From Pigoraptor vietnamica (lineage: Eukaryota; Opisthokonta; Filasterea): a stretch of DNA of 47,051 bases. The position numbers and the translations under genes were made by a program. Location: assembly GCA_943704525.1 (NCBI GenBank), contig CALSCQ010001123.1:1-47051 (forward strand), given 5' to 3'. The notes below the pieces were generated by a model. It was not told the DNA's origin. It worked only from the letters and a program-made list of their open reading frames with translations, and did no database searches. Below are positions 22,778 through 34,502 of this stretch, one piece after another; the stretch's first letter is position 1; the number at the start of each line of letters is the position of its first letter.

Positions 22778-25369
22778 TTACTGCGCAGGTGCCTGAAGAA
22801 TGGCAGGCAAGGTCACCGCCACCCCGTTGGGGTCCACCGACTGAGGCTTTGTGTCCGGCGCAGCTTCCTTCCCGCCAGAGGCGCCCATAGCGACAACGAT
22901 GGAGGGACGTTCTCTGCATTTAGACGAAGGCAGACCGTGTCAAGCCAGGCACTGTATCGCGATGGGCAATAGCGCTCGGACATCGAACAAACTCTTAGCT
23001 ATTAAGGAGACAAAAAAAGATGAAAGCACTTACGGTGCTTTTGTCTCCGTATGCAGCAAGAGCTTCAGATTGGGGAGAGTGAGGCGAAGATCGCTCGCAA
23101 GAATTCCGCAGAAATTGAGAAGCTGGTGAAAGTAATGGTCAGCGCCACAACTCACAAGCAGTGCCCAACAAATTCGCAGCCAAAGCACACCTGCTCAATG
23201 TTCTTGTTCAGCAAAAACACGCCCGTGTCAAAGCGGACGCGATCCGCGCCCTTGGAATACAACGGATACCTGTCGTGCGCACGGGACAGTCAGCACACTG
23301 GACTGTATAACGCTCAGCACACTAGACGACAGTCACTGCATAACGCAGCCAGCACACTGGACGACTGCATGAGGAGAGGGTGCGTGCGGAGGGACTCCTT
23401 ACATGGCCGGTTGCGGAAGAGAAATGCCGTCGAAAATGAACGAGCGCGACGACATTGGGACGAGCGGGAAGCGCAGGGGCATTTCCAAGTACTTGGCGAT
23501 CATGAACACAAGGTGTGCCACGTGACCAAGGGACGTCGCAATGAGTTCCTCGTCGTGGCCTGCAATGGAGCAGATAAGATTGGAATGGCACAATTGTGTG
23601 TGACAGCACAAAAGAGGCAAAACAGTGTCGGAGGTGGCCAAAGCAGGAAATGCCGCCTCACCAGCATAGTCCGAATTGGGCAGTCGCATGTTCGATATTG
23701 AGTACACATTCGACTGCTTATTGAGCTGCGATTGCCCGTTGAAGTTAGGGTAAAATACGTACAGTGTCAACCGGACCAAGACAGGCACACTCCAGTCGGG
23801 CGCAGAGACCTCCCCAACCCCACCCACCAGCTCAATTGGATATATTGCGCTCAGCTGCGCAATCAGCTGGCTTCGGCGCAGCATCAGCAGCGCGTGCGTC
23901 TTTCGCAAAACGTCCCTGCGGTTGCCAGACATCAGCGCATATGCAAAGTGGAAGCAACCGCAACGCATCACGGCGACTCCACGGAATTACGATATTTCAT
24001 AGGCTCGCGCAGAGACACGCACTTTTTAGCCGCCAGTTCGGCGCCGGCCTCGCCAAGCGCGCGCATGGCCTCCACGAGCTCAGCAGACAGTGTCGCGAGG
24101 TGCCGCCTCCTGTCGGCATTCGCAGTCGCAAGCGCGTCTCTGCGCGCGATGTCTGCAACAGGCGCGGCATCAGCAGCTGCACTGCGCGAAATTGGTAAAC
24201 GGACTGCGAGACACACCTTCGTCTCTCAGCGCCTTCTGAGCCTCAATCTCCTTCTTGAGGTAGGCGAGGCGAATGGACGTCTGCGCACACTCCGGCGCCT
24301 GCAACGAGAGGGCAAACCTCAGTGCCACACGTCAAAAACGAGAGGGAAACGGCGACAACATGAAGTGCTGTCACGATATCGACCAAGCTCTATCGTTGCG
24401 TGCGCTGTGCAGTACATTCGGCCGGTGAGGCGCACCTCTCGCCTCTCGGGCGTGTTCAGCGCCCGTTGGATCGCCCGTCGTGCCTCGGCAGTCTCCACCG
24501 CGCGTGCAAAGTGCTCCCTCTCGAGCGAGTTGATGCGCTGCACGTGGTCCAACCCGTACATGCGCCGCACGCGGCTCCGCTCCACCTTCACCATCGACGC
24601 CTTGATCTCCTGCTCAATCGACGTGATCGCAAACTCAACGCTCGACATTGGCGGCCCGTAAAACCCGTCGGCCAGCTCAAACAACACTGTGTCCGGCGGG
24701 TACGCCCCGTTCGGCATCGGCGCCTCCTTCCCCACAGGCGCCACCGCGGCAACCGCAGAGGACGACGACGACGGCGCAGCTGCAGGCGCAGGGGAGGGCG
24801 CTGTTGGCGGCGTGACGTCGCCCAGCTCGGACAGCTCCAGGCCATAATACTCGAGGCCGTAGAGGTCCACAGTCCACTCAAGCAACAGTCGGTGTGGCCG
24901 CGACGCATCGTCCGGCGCGGCAAACACGCGCAGCACAAACTGCGACAATGCTCGCAAGTGCCGTGAAGGGACGAGTGTGAGATCGAACGGCCGCCATGCC
25001 GGGTTCACTGTCGACGCAACCGTCTCGCTAACATAGAACGCTGCAACGAGCGCACTTGATAAGCAAACGAAGCAATCACGCAGATCGCTCACAGGTGAGC
25101 CCACGATACACGCACACGCACACGCACCGCGCGTGCCCATGTCCTCGTGGAGTGCATAGTAGAGATTCGGAAGGCCATGCTCGGGCTTCCACGTCAGATT
25201 GCGGACGACGATGGCCTTGAGGTGACGCAGCCGCCGCTGCACCACACACAACGCGGTGAGTGGGGGTTCAGATGCGACAGTGTCGAAGGCAAATCACGCT
25301 GAATAGCGCGCAACAGTAACACACCTGCTGCGATGGAAGGACCGTTCGCTTGTCGCCGCGACGCGACAT
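22778..25369 (-). CDS. UVRAG: UVRAG/VPS38 homologue, PI3-kinase complex II subunit
   Basis: Eleven minus-strand exons (25369-25325, 25236-25128, 25040-24436, 24298-24217, 24176-24023, 23915-23828, 23713-23662, 23559-23403, 23269-23191, 23122-23034, 22913-22778) give 531 residues. The exon 1/2 join LPSQQ-RRLRHL is identical to the human protein. A C2-like domain follows (NPAWRPFDL, LLLEWTVDLYGLEYYGLEL), then a coiled coil (about 200-320), then the C-terminal domain with SQLIAQLSAIYPIEL, GHVAHLVFMIAKYLEMPLRF, YPLYSKGADRVRFDTGVFLLNKNIEQ and LRLTLPNLK. UVRAG/Vps38 pairs with Beclin 1/Vps30, Vps34 and Vps15 to make PI3P on endosomes. The last exon is less sure: without that splice the frame stops at TAA 23032-23030, giving 487 residues. 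Exon 6 could end slightly later (gtctct donor). It is divergent from RPGRIP1L. Confidence 0.9.
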
Positions 25370-25826
25370 GGCTCGGGCGCCTCACTGTCGGTCCGCCCGA
25401 GCCAACGCACGCAGTGAAAACAACACGTGCAGACGCACACGCACGCACACACTCCGTCACAGATGCAGACACACAGGCGCAGATGCACCAACAACGACAA
25501 AGAATGGGTGAAGAGCGCTGCGCAGAGTGCTTTGAAGAATGGCGACAGCGCACTGAGACGGTTTCGCCAACGCCGACAACAACACTGGTAGGTCCACTGC
25601 ATCGAGAATCCGGGGTGTAAATTGTCCCATTTATTAAGCGAGATCTCGGCAAAGTTCAAAATGTGGAATTCGCGGCAGAACCAATTCAACACCAATCAAA
25701 GTGGAGCGCCTTTTCTGCAATCGCTTTTCGATTCGAATTCAAACGCTGCTAGCAAATGGTCGTCGTCGCCGGGAGTCCGCGGGTGTGACAGAGCGTGTTG
25801 GGTGGGCGGGTGCGCCCTTTGGGAAA
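25370..25826. promoter_or_regulatory. Divergent promoter of UVRAG and RPGRIP1L
   Basis: The 457 bp between the two ATGs. It contains CA/CG-rich repeats near 25430-25480, a CACGTG near 25423, the palindrome-centred 14-mer AGCGAGATCTCGGC at 25637-25650 that recurs in the 33534-33948 promoter, and a CCAAT near 25691. No clear RFX X-box, the usual ciliary-gene element, was found by eye. Confidence 0.55.
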
Positions 25827-28800
25827 ATGGCCGTGAGGATGGCGCCTGCGGACGAGCTTCCGCACAAGCTTAGTCGCGATGAGCTCGAGGAGGCCTATAT
25901 GCGCACGCGAGAGGAAAACAGGGCGCTGAAGGTGGCCGCGCGCGAGCAGGAGGACAAAATGCGACGGTGAGGCAGGCGACAGAGGCGCTTTGGCCGTGCG
26001 AAGTGTGTGTGGGATTGAGATAATTTTGTCTAGCTGGCGTAGTCACGCATGTTAAGCAACAAACGGTGACGGTGGTTGTATGCGCAGAATGGCGACGAAA
26101 CTGCTGCGACTGACGGCGGACTTGAAGCGCCGCGAGGGCGACGGCGCACACCCGCGCGGTGGCGTGACAATGAAGGACCTTCGCGCTGGCGAGGAGGCGG
26201 ACGAGCTGCGGCAAAAGGTGGCCGAGCTCACGCGGCAGAACGAGAACCTCAAAGGGAAACTGCTCCTCGCGCGGGAACAGGCCGGCGCCGCCACGTCTGT
26301 TGCGAAGCGGAAGCCGCTGGGAGTGCGCGCCCAGCCGTCGCAGCCGCACTCCCCGGCCATGTCGGCGGGGGCCACGGCTGCGGCGAGCGAGAGGGTGGCT
26401 GCGCTCGAGGCCAGCAATTCGCAGCACCGGGCCGCGCTTGTGTCGCTGCGTGATCAGCTTGAACGTCAGCGCGCCGAGCACGAGGCGTTGATGCGCGATC
26501 GGGTGGCGAAGATGCGGAACGAGTTTGACGTGGAACTGCGGGTGCAATTGTCACGACAGCGCGCGGAATTCGACGCCGAGTTGCAGTCGCTGACGGAGGG
26601 CCTGACGGGCGCGCAGCAGCACGACATTGAGCTCATTCGGCTGCAGCGCGACTTGAAAGACAAGTCGTCGCGGCTGCAGGCGCTGACGGACCGCTATGCC
26701 GCGGCCGAGGGAGAGCTGGCCGCACTGCGAGAGACGCACGCGCAGCTGATGGACCAATGCGACCGCCTTAGCGAAGAGCTGCGTGGCGAACGCGTCGTCC
26801 GCGCAACACTCGAGGCGCACGCCAAGTACCAGAAGCAGTCGGAGAAGTCGACGGCCGAGCTCAACGAGATTATCAAGGCAAGTGGCAATCAGTGGCAATT
26901 GCGGCGCTCAATCGTGTGCAGTGTGCCGCAATCGATGTCTGACGGCGCTTTGGTCACTGCAGGACCTGCGTGCGGAGAAGGCGCTGCTGGAGCAGGAGAA
27001 CGACCGCCTCAGTCGCACGGTGCTCGACGATGCCCGCGAGCGTTCGCACAAGGACGCCGAGGCGAAGCTGCGGCAGAAGATTGCCTCGCTCGAAGCTACC
27101 ATTCGCTCCGATCTGGCCGACAAGCAGTCGCTGTTGGACCGGCTGGAGGAGGAGAAGGTGGGATTGTGGTTGCCCTGTGTCTGCGAGCGCGCATGCTCTC
27201 GTGGATAGCCGCACATGCGTACGTGCGCGTGTTGGCCGTGCGGGTCCGCGACGGTCTAACTGTATTTCTGTGACAGACGGCGTCGGAGCGCCTTCGAACG
27301 GAGAAGAAGGAGGTGACGATTGCGCATCTGGAGCTGAAGCAACAGCACGAGACGCTCATGGAGAAGGTCCGCTTCATCACGCGCGAGTCGGCCGTCGATT
27401 TCGACGAGGTGGAGGAGGCCCTTGCGATCGTGCGTGCGCGCAAGGACCGCGCGGCGACGAAGCTGCCGTTCCTGCACCCCGTGGACGACCGCCCCGCGGA
27501 CCCCATGCGGGAGTTGGAGCAGTTGCGCGACTCGCACGCGGGAACCGCGAGGGAGCTCGAGAACACGCGGCGGCTCCTGTCAATTCAGGTCCGTGGGCGT
27601 TTGCAGTGGCTTGTGCTTGCGGAGCGGTGCAAGTGTGTGTGGCTGACTCGCGTTGAGTTGCGGTTTGAGTCTGATTTGTTCATTTTTCGCCCTTCTTTTC
27701 TGTGCCGCGCAGATTGGCCTTGTGAAGACGTACAAGGAGGACAAGGAGGAGGCCGCGGCGACCCTCCAGCGCACAATCGCCGAGTACGAGCGCCGGCTGA
27801 GCGAACAGGCGCGGCTGCTGGACACGCGCGCAGCCCGCATCAAGAAGCTCGAGGCACAACTGAAGGACGTGGCTTACGGCACCCGCCAATACTCCGTCAC
27901 GCGCGGTGCTGTGGGCGCGGACGAGGACGACTCGCTGGCGGCCGTCTCGATCAACGACGATAACGCCGACACCGTGTCGACGGTAGAGCTTGAGCGCGGG
28001 CAGAATTTGTTCGAGATTCACGTGGGCCGCGTGGCAATGTCGCTGGCTTCCCTGCAGTCGCTCGGCATCGTGCACAGCTCGTCCGAGGCGGGCACCATGG
28101 CGACGTTTGTCACGTACGACTTTTTCGAGTTTGAGACGCAGACGACGCCCGTGGTCGTCGGCCTTGCGCCGGACTTCAACTTTACGTCGCAGTACGTGGT
28201 GGAGGTGGACGACTTCTTTCTCAGGCATCTGCAGAAGGAGCCGATGGGGTTCGATCTGCACACTGCCTATGGCGCGGACTACCGCACCGTCGGCACATGT
28301 CAGGTGCGTGTTGCCTGTTCCTAATGCCGTGATAGGCGCCTGCGGCATGTGCTGTTTGCTGAAGACGTGCAATGGCAGGTTTCCTTCCGGGACATTCTGG
28401 AGCGGCAGGGGCGGCTCACGTTCACTGCACAGTTCGTGAGCATCGGTGAGTCTCTCTCTCTTACATAGGGGTGTTCCTTGCACAGTCGACGGACCAATCG
28501 CGCTCTGATTTTGGCTATCCGACATCCGTGCATAGTGACCTATTCCCTGAGATTTATTGCAATGGCTCACCATACGCTGCCTTGAGCCCACGCAGACGAC
28601 CCCACGGTGGTTGTCGGCACGCTCGAGTACTGGGTGCGCATGTGCCTCCCAATGGACCAGGCCCTGCGGCTGTTCAAGGAGCGCACCAAGGCGCTGGGCT
28701 ACATCGACCCCTCGCAGGCCCGGGGCGCCGCCAGCACCCTCGGCCTCGCCCCGCCGCAGCAGGAGGCTCGCCAACTCTACGTCTCTGTGCTGCAGTGCCG

Positions 28801-30311
28801 CGGCCTGCGCGCGCGACGGGACGGCATGCAGCCTGCGCCGTACGTCGTGTACAAGGTCTTCGATCACCCTGACCACGACACTGCGATTGTGCGCAACTCG
28901 AACGATCCGGTGAGGCCATGTTGGAGGCTCTCGTGTGCTTTGGCATTTTTGTCCTCTTTTACCCCGCGCAATACTCACCCTCGTCGTGTCACGACAGGTG
29001 TTCGACGACGTCCAATCGTTTTCGGTCCCTCGCTCCGAGGATGCCGAGCACTGGCTGCGGCAAGAGACCGTCGATTTCTACGTCTTCGACGACAGCGACC
29101 CACAGCGCGACTACTACCTCGGAATGGCCTCCATTGTGCTGGCGCCGCTTGCGGACAACGGGGAGGTTTCCGGCGAGTTTCCGCTGGCGGGACCCGACGG
29201 CCGCATCAACGGCACCGTTGTCCTGTCCCTGTCGTGGCAGCACAGTCCAGGCGTCGTGCCGGAACTGGTCGCCCAGCGGCGCGTGGAAAAGCCCGTCCCT
29301 GTCAGCGCCAAGCCGTTTGCCGCCCCGGATGCGCGCCTCGCGGTCCCCGTGGCTGCGGCGCCCAAAAGCACGGCGCCGGCCGCACCGGCCGCACCCCCGG
29401 CCCCCATGTCGCTGCGTCCGGAGCCGACGATCGAGGACGACCACTCGGAGGTGTCGGAGGCCTCGTGGCGCGGGCGGCCGCACACGTCGGAGGACGATGA
29501 CGCGGACAAGTACGGCGCCACCGACGACGAGGGGTCGGACGGTAGCTTTGGCGTGGGCGGGCATGCCATCGGCAGCGAGAGCGATGCGGGGTCCATCGTC
29601 AGCGACGTGTCTGTGCCACAGCAGCCGCCGCCTCGGGCGAAACCTGCGCCGGCTATGAGCAAGCCCGCGAAGCGACCACTGCCGGTGCGCACCCCTCCTG
29701 ATGTTGCGCCGTTGATTCAGGGGGGCATTGATTAACTTTGTATGGCCACGCGCAGCAATCGGCGTCGGTGTTTGTTGGCATCGACCGCCTCGAATTCGAC
29801 CCGAAATCGTCGGCTGCAAAGGACAAGAACGTGCGCCAGGTGTTTGTGGACTACCATTTTCTCGACTTCCCCAGCGATGGCACAATGGAGACGGTGTCGT
29901 GCGCCGTACGCGCGGGCGGCATGATATTCGGCTACTATCAAGGTGCGTATATACGCTGTCCTTGTGTATACACACACTCTCGTTGCTGCCTTCTGTGGTA
30001 TGACCGTCGACCCCTTTGCAGAGTTGGTACTCGACGAGCACAAACTCGAGCTGCTTGGCTCGATCTTGCGGTCAGATGGTGAGGGAGCCGCGGACGTGAC
30101 TTTTACTGTCGTGAGCGAACCCCCTGAGGACGACGAGAACGGCGACTGCAGTGACATTGGCCACGCAATTGTGAGCCTCTCTGACATCGTGCGGACAAAA
30201 TCGGACTTTGACGGCCCGGCCGCACTCGTCTCTGCTGACGGACGCGAGCGAATCGGGACGCTCTGGCTCACGTTCAAGGCGCTGGACGTTCTCACGGCTA
30301 TTCTCGGCTAG
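25827..30311 (+). CDS. RPGRIP1L: RPGRIP1L (nephrocystin-8/MKS5), ciliary transition-zone scaffold
   Basis: Ten exons (25827-25966, 26088-26877, 26963-27157, 27277-27588, 27713-28303, 28379-28445, 28596-28909, 28998-29684, 29756-29942, 30022-30311) give 1190 residues; human has 1315. The N-terminal half is coiled coil, opening with RDELEEAYMRTREENRALK and MRRMATKLLRLTADLKR. Then come the conserved ARIKKLEAQLKDVAYGTRQY, a first C2 domain (ERGQNLFEIHVGRV...FNFTSQYVVEVDDFFLRHLQ), a second C2 domain (YVVYKVFDHPDHDTAIVRNS...DFYVFDDSD), an acidic linker and the C-terminal RPGR-interacting domain (FTVVSEPPEDDENGDCSDIG). RPGRIP1L builds the transition-zone gate at the base of cilia with MKS and NPHP proteins, so the organism almost surely makes cilia. 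Intron 2 is GC-AG. The exon 8 donor (gtgcgc, 29685) could lie elsewhere in the linker. Confidence 0.95.
26878..26962 (+). other. GC-AG intron in RPGRIP1L
   Basis: The exon end ATCAAG is followed by GCAAGT, the textbook GC-type donor context, and the 85-nt intron ends in cactgcag. Both flanking exons encode conserved coiled coil and the phase is 0. No GT donor nearby gives an open frame. Confidence 0.85.
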
Positions 30312-30888
30312 GGCGACTGCTGTGCCGCTTCGGCGCTGGTAAAATACAGCAAACTTGTACAGACACGAGGGGCATTTAATGGACTATTGCTTAGACCTGG
30401 CTCGCGGTAGACAGCCGACTGACTGATCACTCCCCCGGATGCAGTAGGACATACCGCTTTGGGCAATAGGGGCAGCCGAAGCGCCCCATTTGGGCGAGGG
30501 CGTTGACTGACCCACGTCCTCTGTTTCTCACGACGGCCTTCAGCAGAAGCGAAACGAAGGCGCGTGTGCGAAGCAGTTGCGCACACAGTTTATGCATTGA
30601 CGCAACGGCCTCTTGGCGCGCCGCTTCATCCTTCTATTCCGTCGTTTTGGTTTTTTCTTACGATCGGTCTGTCCCTCCATTCGGCGTTTCACTTGGTACC
30701 CCTCCTCGTGGCTTCTGACGTTTCGCTTACTCGAAGGACCAACACTCATAGTTTTTCCTTGCGTCGTTTTCGTATTTCGGTGGTTCCTTCTCGCTGTTTC
30801 CGCGCCGCGCGACGCTTCTTCGCGCACCGTTCGCCCGCACTGGCTGTGCCGCGACGCACCCGCCGGCCGTAGCCGCGCGGCCTGAGCC
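30312..30888. promoter_or_regulatory. RPGRIP1L 3' end and ABHD17 promoter
   Basis: About 577 bp between two same-strand genes. It is moderately T-rich from 30620 to 30800, which fits a promoter and 5' UTR. No coding or RNA gene was recognised. Confidence 0.45.
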
Positions 30889-32410
30889 ATGGGCGGCTTC
30901 AAGCACATGTGCTGGCTGTTCTGCTGCCCACCGGTGCCGTCCCGCATCGCCGCAAAGTTTGCCTTCATTCCGCCCCCGCCCACGTACGATTTTGTGGACG
31001 CTGACAAGATTGACAAGGCCGATGCGACGGGGGCTATGGCGCACGCGGCCTCGCAGTCGCTTGGCGTCCCCGCGCCGCAAACACTCGGCGTGCCCGCTGC
31101 TTCACTCGCCCGGAGACCCACCCTGCGCGACGCCAAGCGAGAATATCTGTCGTTGCTCGACGGGGGCGTGTTGCGCACCGATCGCGTGGAGGTGATGCGC
31201 CTCCGAACGCGACGGCGCGAGACGGTGGCGGCCATGTTCTACGAGCACCTGGGCGCGAACTTGACGATTCTCTTCAGCCACGGTAACGCGGTGGACCTCG
31301 GTCAGATGGCGCCGATTTGCATTCGCCTCGCACGTGACCTGAGGAGCAACATCATGCTCTACGACTACTCTGGGTACGGCCTGAGCACGGGCGAGTCGAC
31401 GGAGAAGAACCTCTACGCGGACATCGAGGCGGCGTGGGAATATCTCGTCGAGGTGCGCGGCATTCCGCCGGCGCAGATCGTGCTCTACGGGCAGAGCATC
31501 GGCACGGTGCCTTCGGTCGACCTCGCGTCGCGGAAGCACCCACTCGCGGTAATCCTCCATTCCCCGCTCGCGTCGGGACTTCGCGGTGAGTCAGTGTGCG
31601 CAGCTGTTCGCATGTGCCTATTTCGCCGCGTTCGTTCGCCGGCTGACGCGTGCTTTGCGTGCAGTGTTTACCTCGGTACGCGCCACGTACTGTTGCGACC
31701 CCTTCCCTAGCGTGGAGAAGATACATCTGATCGAGTCCAAAGTTCTCATTATCCACGGGCTTGCGGACAGGGTACGGAACGCACGCGTCTGTGCGCTAAA
31801 GGAGCCATCTCACGCAATTGGCGCATGCGTGACACGGTCTGTTTTTCTCTTGTCGCAGATGATCAGCGCCGACCACGGCAAGATGCTGCACGCAAAGTGC
31901 ATGGACCCCGCCGAGCCGCTCTGGGTGGACAACGCGGGCCACAACGACATCGAGGCCTTCCCGGAGTACATGACGCGCCTGCGCGCCTTCTTCGACGAGC
32001 TGTACGCACAGCTGCCGCCGTCTCTGCGGCCGTCGGTGATACACCAGTCGTTCCAGGCGCTCCTCATGCAGCCGGCCTGCAGTCCGGACATGCCCAGGGC
32101 CCACGGGGGCAGCCCGAAGTCGGCGCACACGCCAGCGACCAACGGTCACGTGTCCGCGGTGGCTTCGGAGGGCCCTGGTCGGTCGTCGTCCGTGTCGAGT
32201 CTTCGCAATGTGCAGCCGCAGGCGTCGGGCGCGGACGACTCCCCCGAGCCCATCGCGCGCTTCAAGAAATTTTCGGCGTCGTATCGGCGGGCGACGCAGC
32301 GAAGATCCAAAACCGGCAAAGAACCGCTGCACGAATCGGAAAAGGCTGCTGCTGCGGCCGAGGCGCCCATTTCTCTGGACACTCTGGGTGCCTCCGTGTC
32401 CGAAGTGTAG
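30889..32410 (+). CDS. ABHD17: ABHD17-type alpha/beta hydrolase, protein depalmitoylase
   Basis: Three exons (30889-31585, 31665-31771, 31859-32410) give 451 residues. The N-terminus MGGFKHMCWLFCCPPVPSRI carries the Cys cluster that is palmitoylated in ABHD17 and holds it on membranes; it also starts Met-Gly, so myristoylation is conceivable. The core follows the family closely: TILFSHGNAVDLGQM, YDYSGYGLSTGESTEKNLYA, the nucleophile elbow GQSIG (S203), HGLAD (D267) and GHNDIE (H296), a full catalytic triad. ABHD17 enzymes remove palmitate from Ras, PSD-95 and similar proteins. Human proteins have about 310-330 residues; this one has an extra loop (residues 45-75) and a Ser/Pro/basic disordered C-terminal tail of about 115 residues. 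It converges on the dehydrogenase with 172 bp between stops. Confidence 0.92.
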
Positions 32411-32582
32411 CGGAGGAATGAAGCGACAGAGTGACTCTAGAGCACCACGCCCACTACTAGCGACACGTCAGACATTCTCGCACACACTGGATGCCGGGCA
32501 CACTTGCAAATTTTATGTACAACAAGAGGCAGTCACCGCAGGGAAACCGCCCGACGCACGCGCAAACGCAGCACGCAAAGAC

Positions 32583-33533
32583 TCACTGCGAGACGGGGGG
32601 GAGGCGCATGCCGCTGATGGCAACAACGCTGTCGCCAGTAATGTCGACAAACTTCTTGGCGACGATTCCCTTGATAAGATCCGACGTCTGGTAGCGAAGG
32701 TGGGGCTTCTCAGACTGCGCGGCGTCCACAATGACCTTGGCGACGTCGTCACCCGACTGGCCGTGGGTGGCGAACATGGCGCGCGTGCCGTTGAGGTACG
32801 ACTCCATGCAGGCCTTGTACACCTCGTCCGACGACGAAGGGAGCGTGCGCGAGGCGTTGTTGATAAACTCGGTGTTGATGGGGCCCGGCTCGATCAGCGA
32901 GACGTAGATGCCCTGGCGCAGGAGCAGCGCGGCCAGCGACTCGGACATGCCCTCCACCTGCGCGGCAAAGGGACAACGTCAGGCACGGCATCGGTCACGA
33001 TCACACAACCACAAACACACGCGCGCCCAGAATGTGTAGACACATGTGTGCAGGACACCCACCGCGAACTTGGCGGCCGAGTATGCGTCGTTGAACGGCT
33101 GGCCAAAGACGCCCCCCACGCTCGTAATGTTGATAATGTGGCCCTTCTTCTGCGCGCGCATGGTGGGCAGGACGGCCTTGGTCGTCGCCCACACGCCAAA
33201 GAAGTTGATCTCAAAGCACTTGCGGAGCTCGGCCTCCGGCAGCTCCTCGAACAGGCCCAGGCAGCCCGCGCCGGCGTTGTTCACGAGGACGTCAATGCGG
33301 CCGTGGTCCTTCACGATCGACGCGACGCACGCCTCGATCGACTTGGCATCCTCGACGTCCAACTGGCGCACGTCCACGTTCACACCCTCGGCCTTTGCGC
33401 GCTCCTGCAGGGCCGTCGCCTTGGACGTGTTGCGCATGGTTGCGACCGAGACATACCCCGCCTTGGCGAACAGGATGGCAGCGCTGAGGCCCACGCCAGA
33501 GGACGTGCCGGTGATGAGGGCGACCTTCGACAT
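32583..33533 (-). CDS. Short-chain dehydrogenase/reductase, classical type
   Basis: Two exons on the minus strand (33533-33063, 32957-32583, phase-0 gtgggt donor) give 281 residues. The classical SDR motifs are complete: TGTSSGVG nucleotide-binding loop at 9-16, an acidic/amide LDVED at 63-67, NNAG near 88, catalytic S138, Y151 and K155 in YSAAK, and the following EPGPINTEF. ATG 33533 gives the usual start 8 residues before the Gly motif. Classical SDRs of this layout (retinol, 17-beta-hydroxysteroid and related dehydrogenases, plus many bacterial oxidoreductases) use NAD(P)H on alcohols or ketones; substrate and cofactor cannot be told here. No signal peptide or membrane segment is seen. It is divergent from an NTF2-like gene. 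Confidence 0.9.
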
Positions 33534-33948
33534 TTTCGCTTGCTCAAAAGGCGCTTGCGTTTCAAGTTCTCGAGTGTTTCTGTTCGCGTCGTGTCGGTGC
33601 CGCAGGAGGCCTTTTATAATGTGCGCACCGTCGCCACCTGCGCGGAAATCGCGGAGGCGTGGTTGTGTTGCGAACAGAAAATTACGACGATGTTCCGCTT
33701 TCCGACGGGCTCTTCCACGCCAGTATGACGGAAAAAAGCCGCGGAGAAATTTACGGAAAAACTGCGGAACAATGCTAAATTGGACACGTGACACAATTGT
33801 TACGTTGGCTGTTTTTGCGGAGCGAATAGCTCGGATTTCGTGGGGCCTTACTAGAAAGTGAAGCCGATTTTTTCCTTATTTGGCACGTCACGTGCCGAAT
33901 GTAGCGAGATCTCGGCGATTCGCTACGCATTAACATCCCATTTGGGGG
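33534..33948. promoter_or_regulatory. Divergent promoter of the SDR and NTF2-like genes
   Basis: The 415 bp between two ATGs. Near the NTF2-like start it holds a 15-nt palindrome GGCACGTCACGTGCC (33882-33896) and, 7 bp on, the 14-mer AGCGAGATCTCGGC (33903-33916) that also occurs in the UVRAG/RPGRIP1L promoter. A second CACGTG lies at 33785-33790. Confidence 0.55.
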
Positions 33949-34407
33949 ATGGCCCGTCAAGGTGTTGTGTTGTCCTCCCCTGCGATTGTGCGTGATTCCG
34001 TTCAAGAGCGCGCTTTCCTTGTCCCCGTGCGCGCCGATCCCAAGGAGCTCTTTAGACAGAGAATGACGGCAGAGGAGAACGAGGCGCTTATTAAGCGATT
34101 CTATTCTTGCTTCCAGGTGATTAGTACCCGCCATTGCTGTTGCAATGCTGTGCAGAACACACACACTGACAATTCATTGGACGCAGGCCAGGGACGCCGA
34201 GGGAATGGCGGCGTGCTATCACGCGGACGTAGAATTCAACGACCCTGCTTTCGTGGGGCTGAAGGGGTTCCGCGCGGGTGCCATGTGGAAGATGCTGATA
34301 GAGCGGGGCAAGGGCGACCTTCGCCTCGAAGTCTCCAACATCAAGGCCGACGAGGCCAAGGGTGAGCGCTGCCCGACGTGAAACAGCTGCGAACACGTCT
34401 CTGTATG

Positions 34408-34454
<47 letters not shown>

Positions 34455-34460
34455 CCCATG

Positions 34461-34502
<42 letters not shown>

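Noticed and set aside
23006-23048. Reading the UVRAG hairpin as a transcription terminator
   Set aside because: A good splice donor in its loop and a phase-correct downstream exon indicate that it lies within the transcript.
23051-23701. 216-codon plus-strand frame opposite UVRAG
   Set aside because: It overlaps six well-supported UVRAG exons and has no domain.
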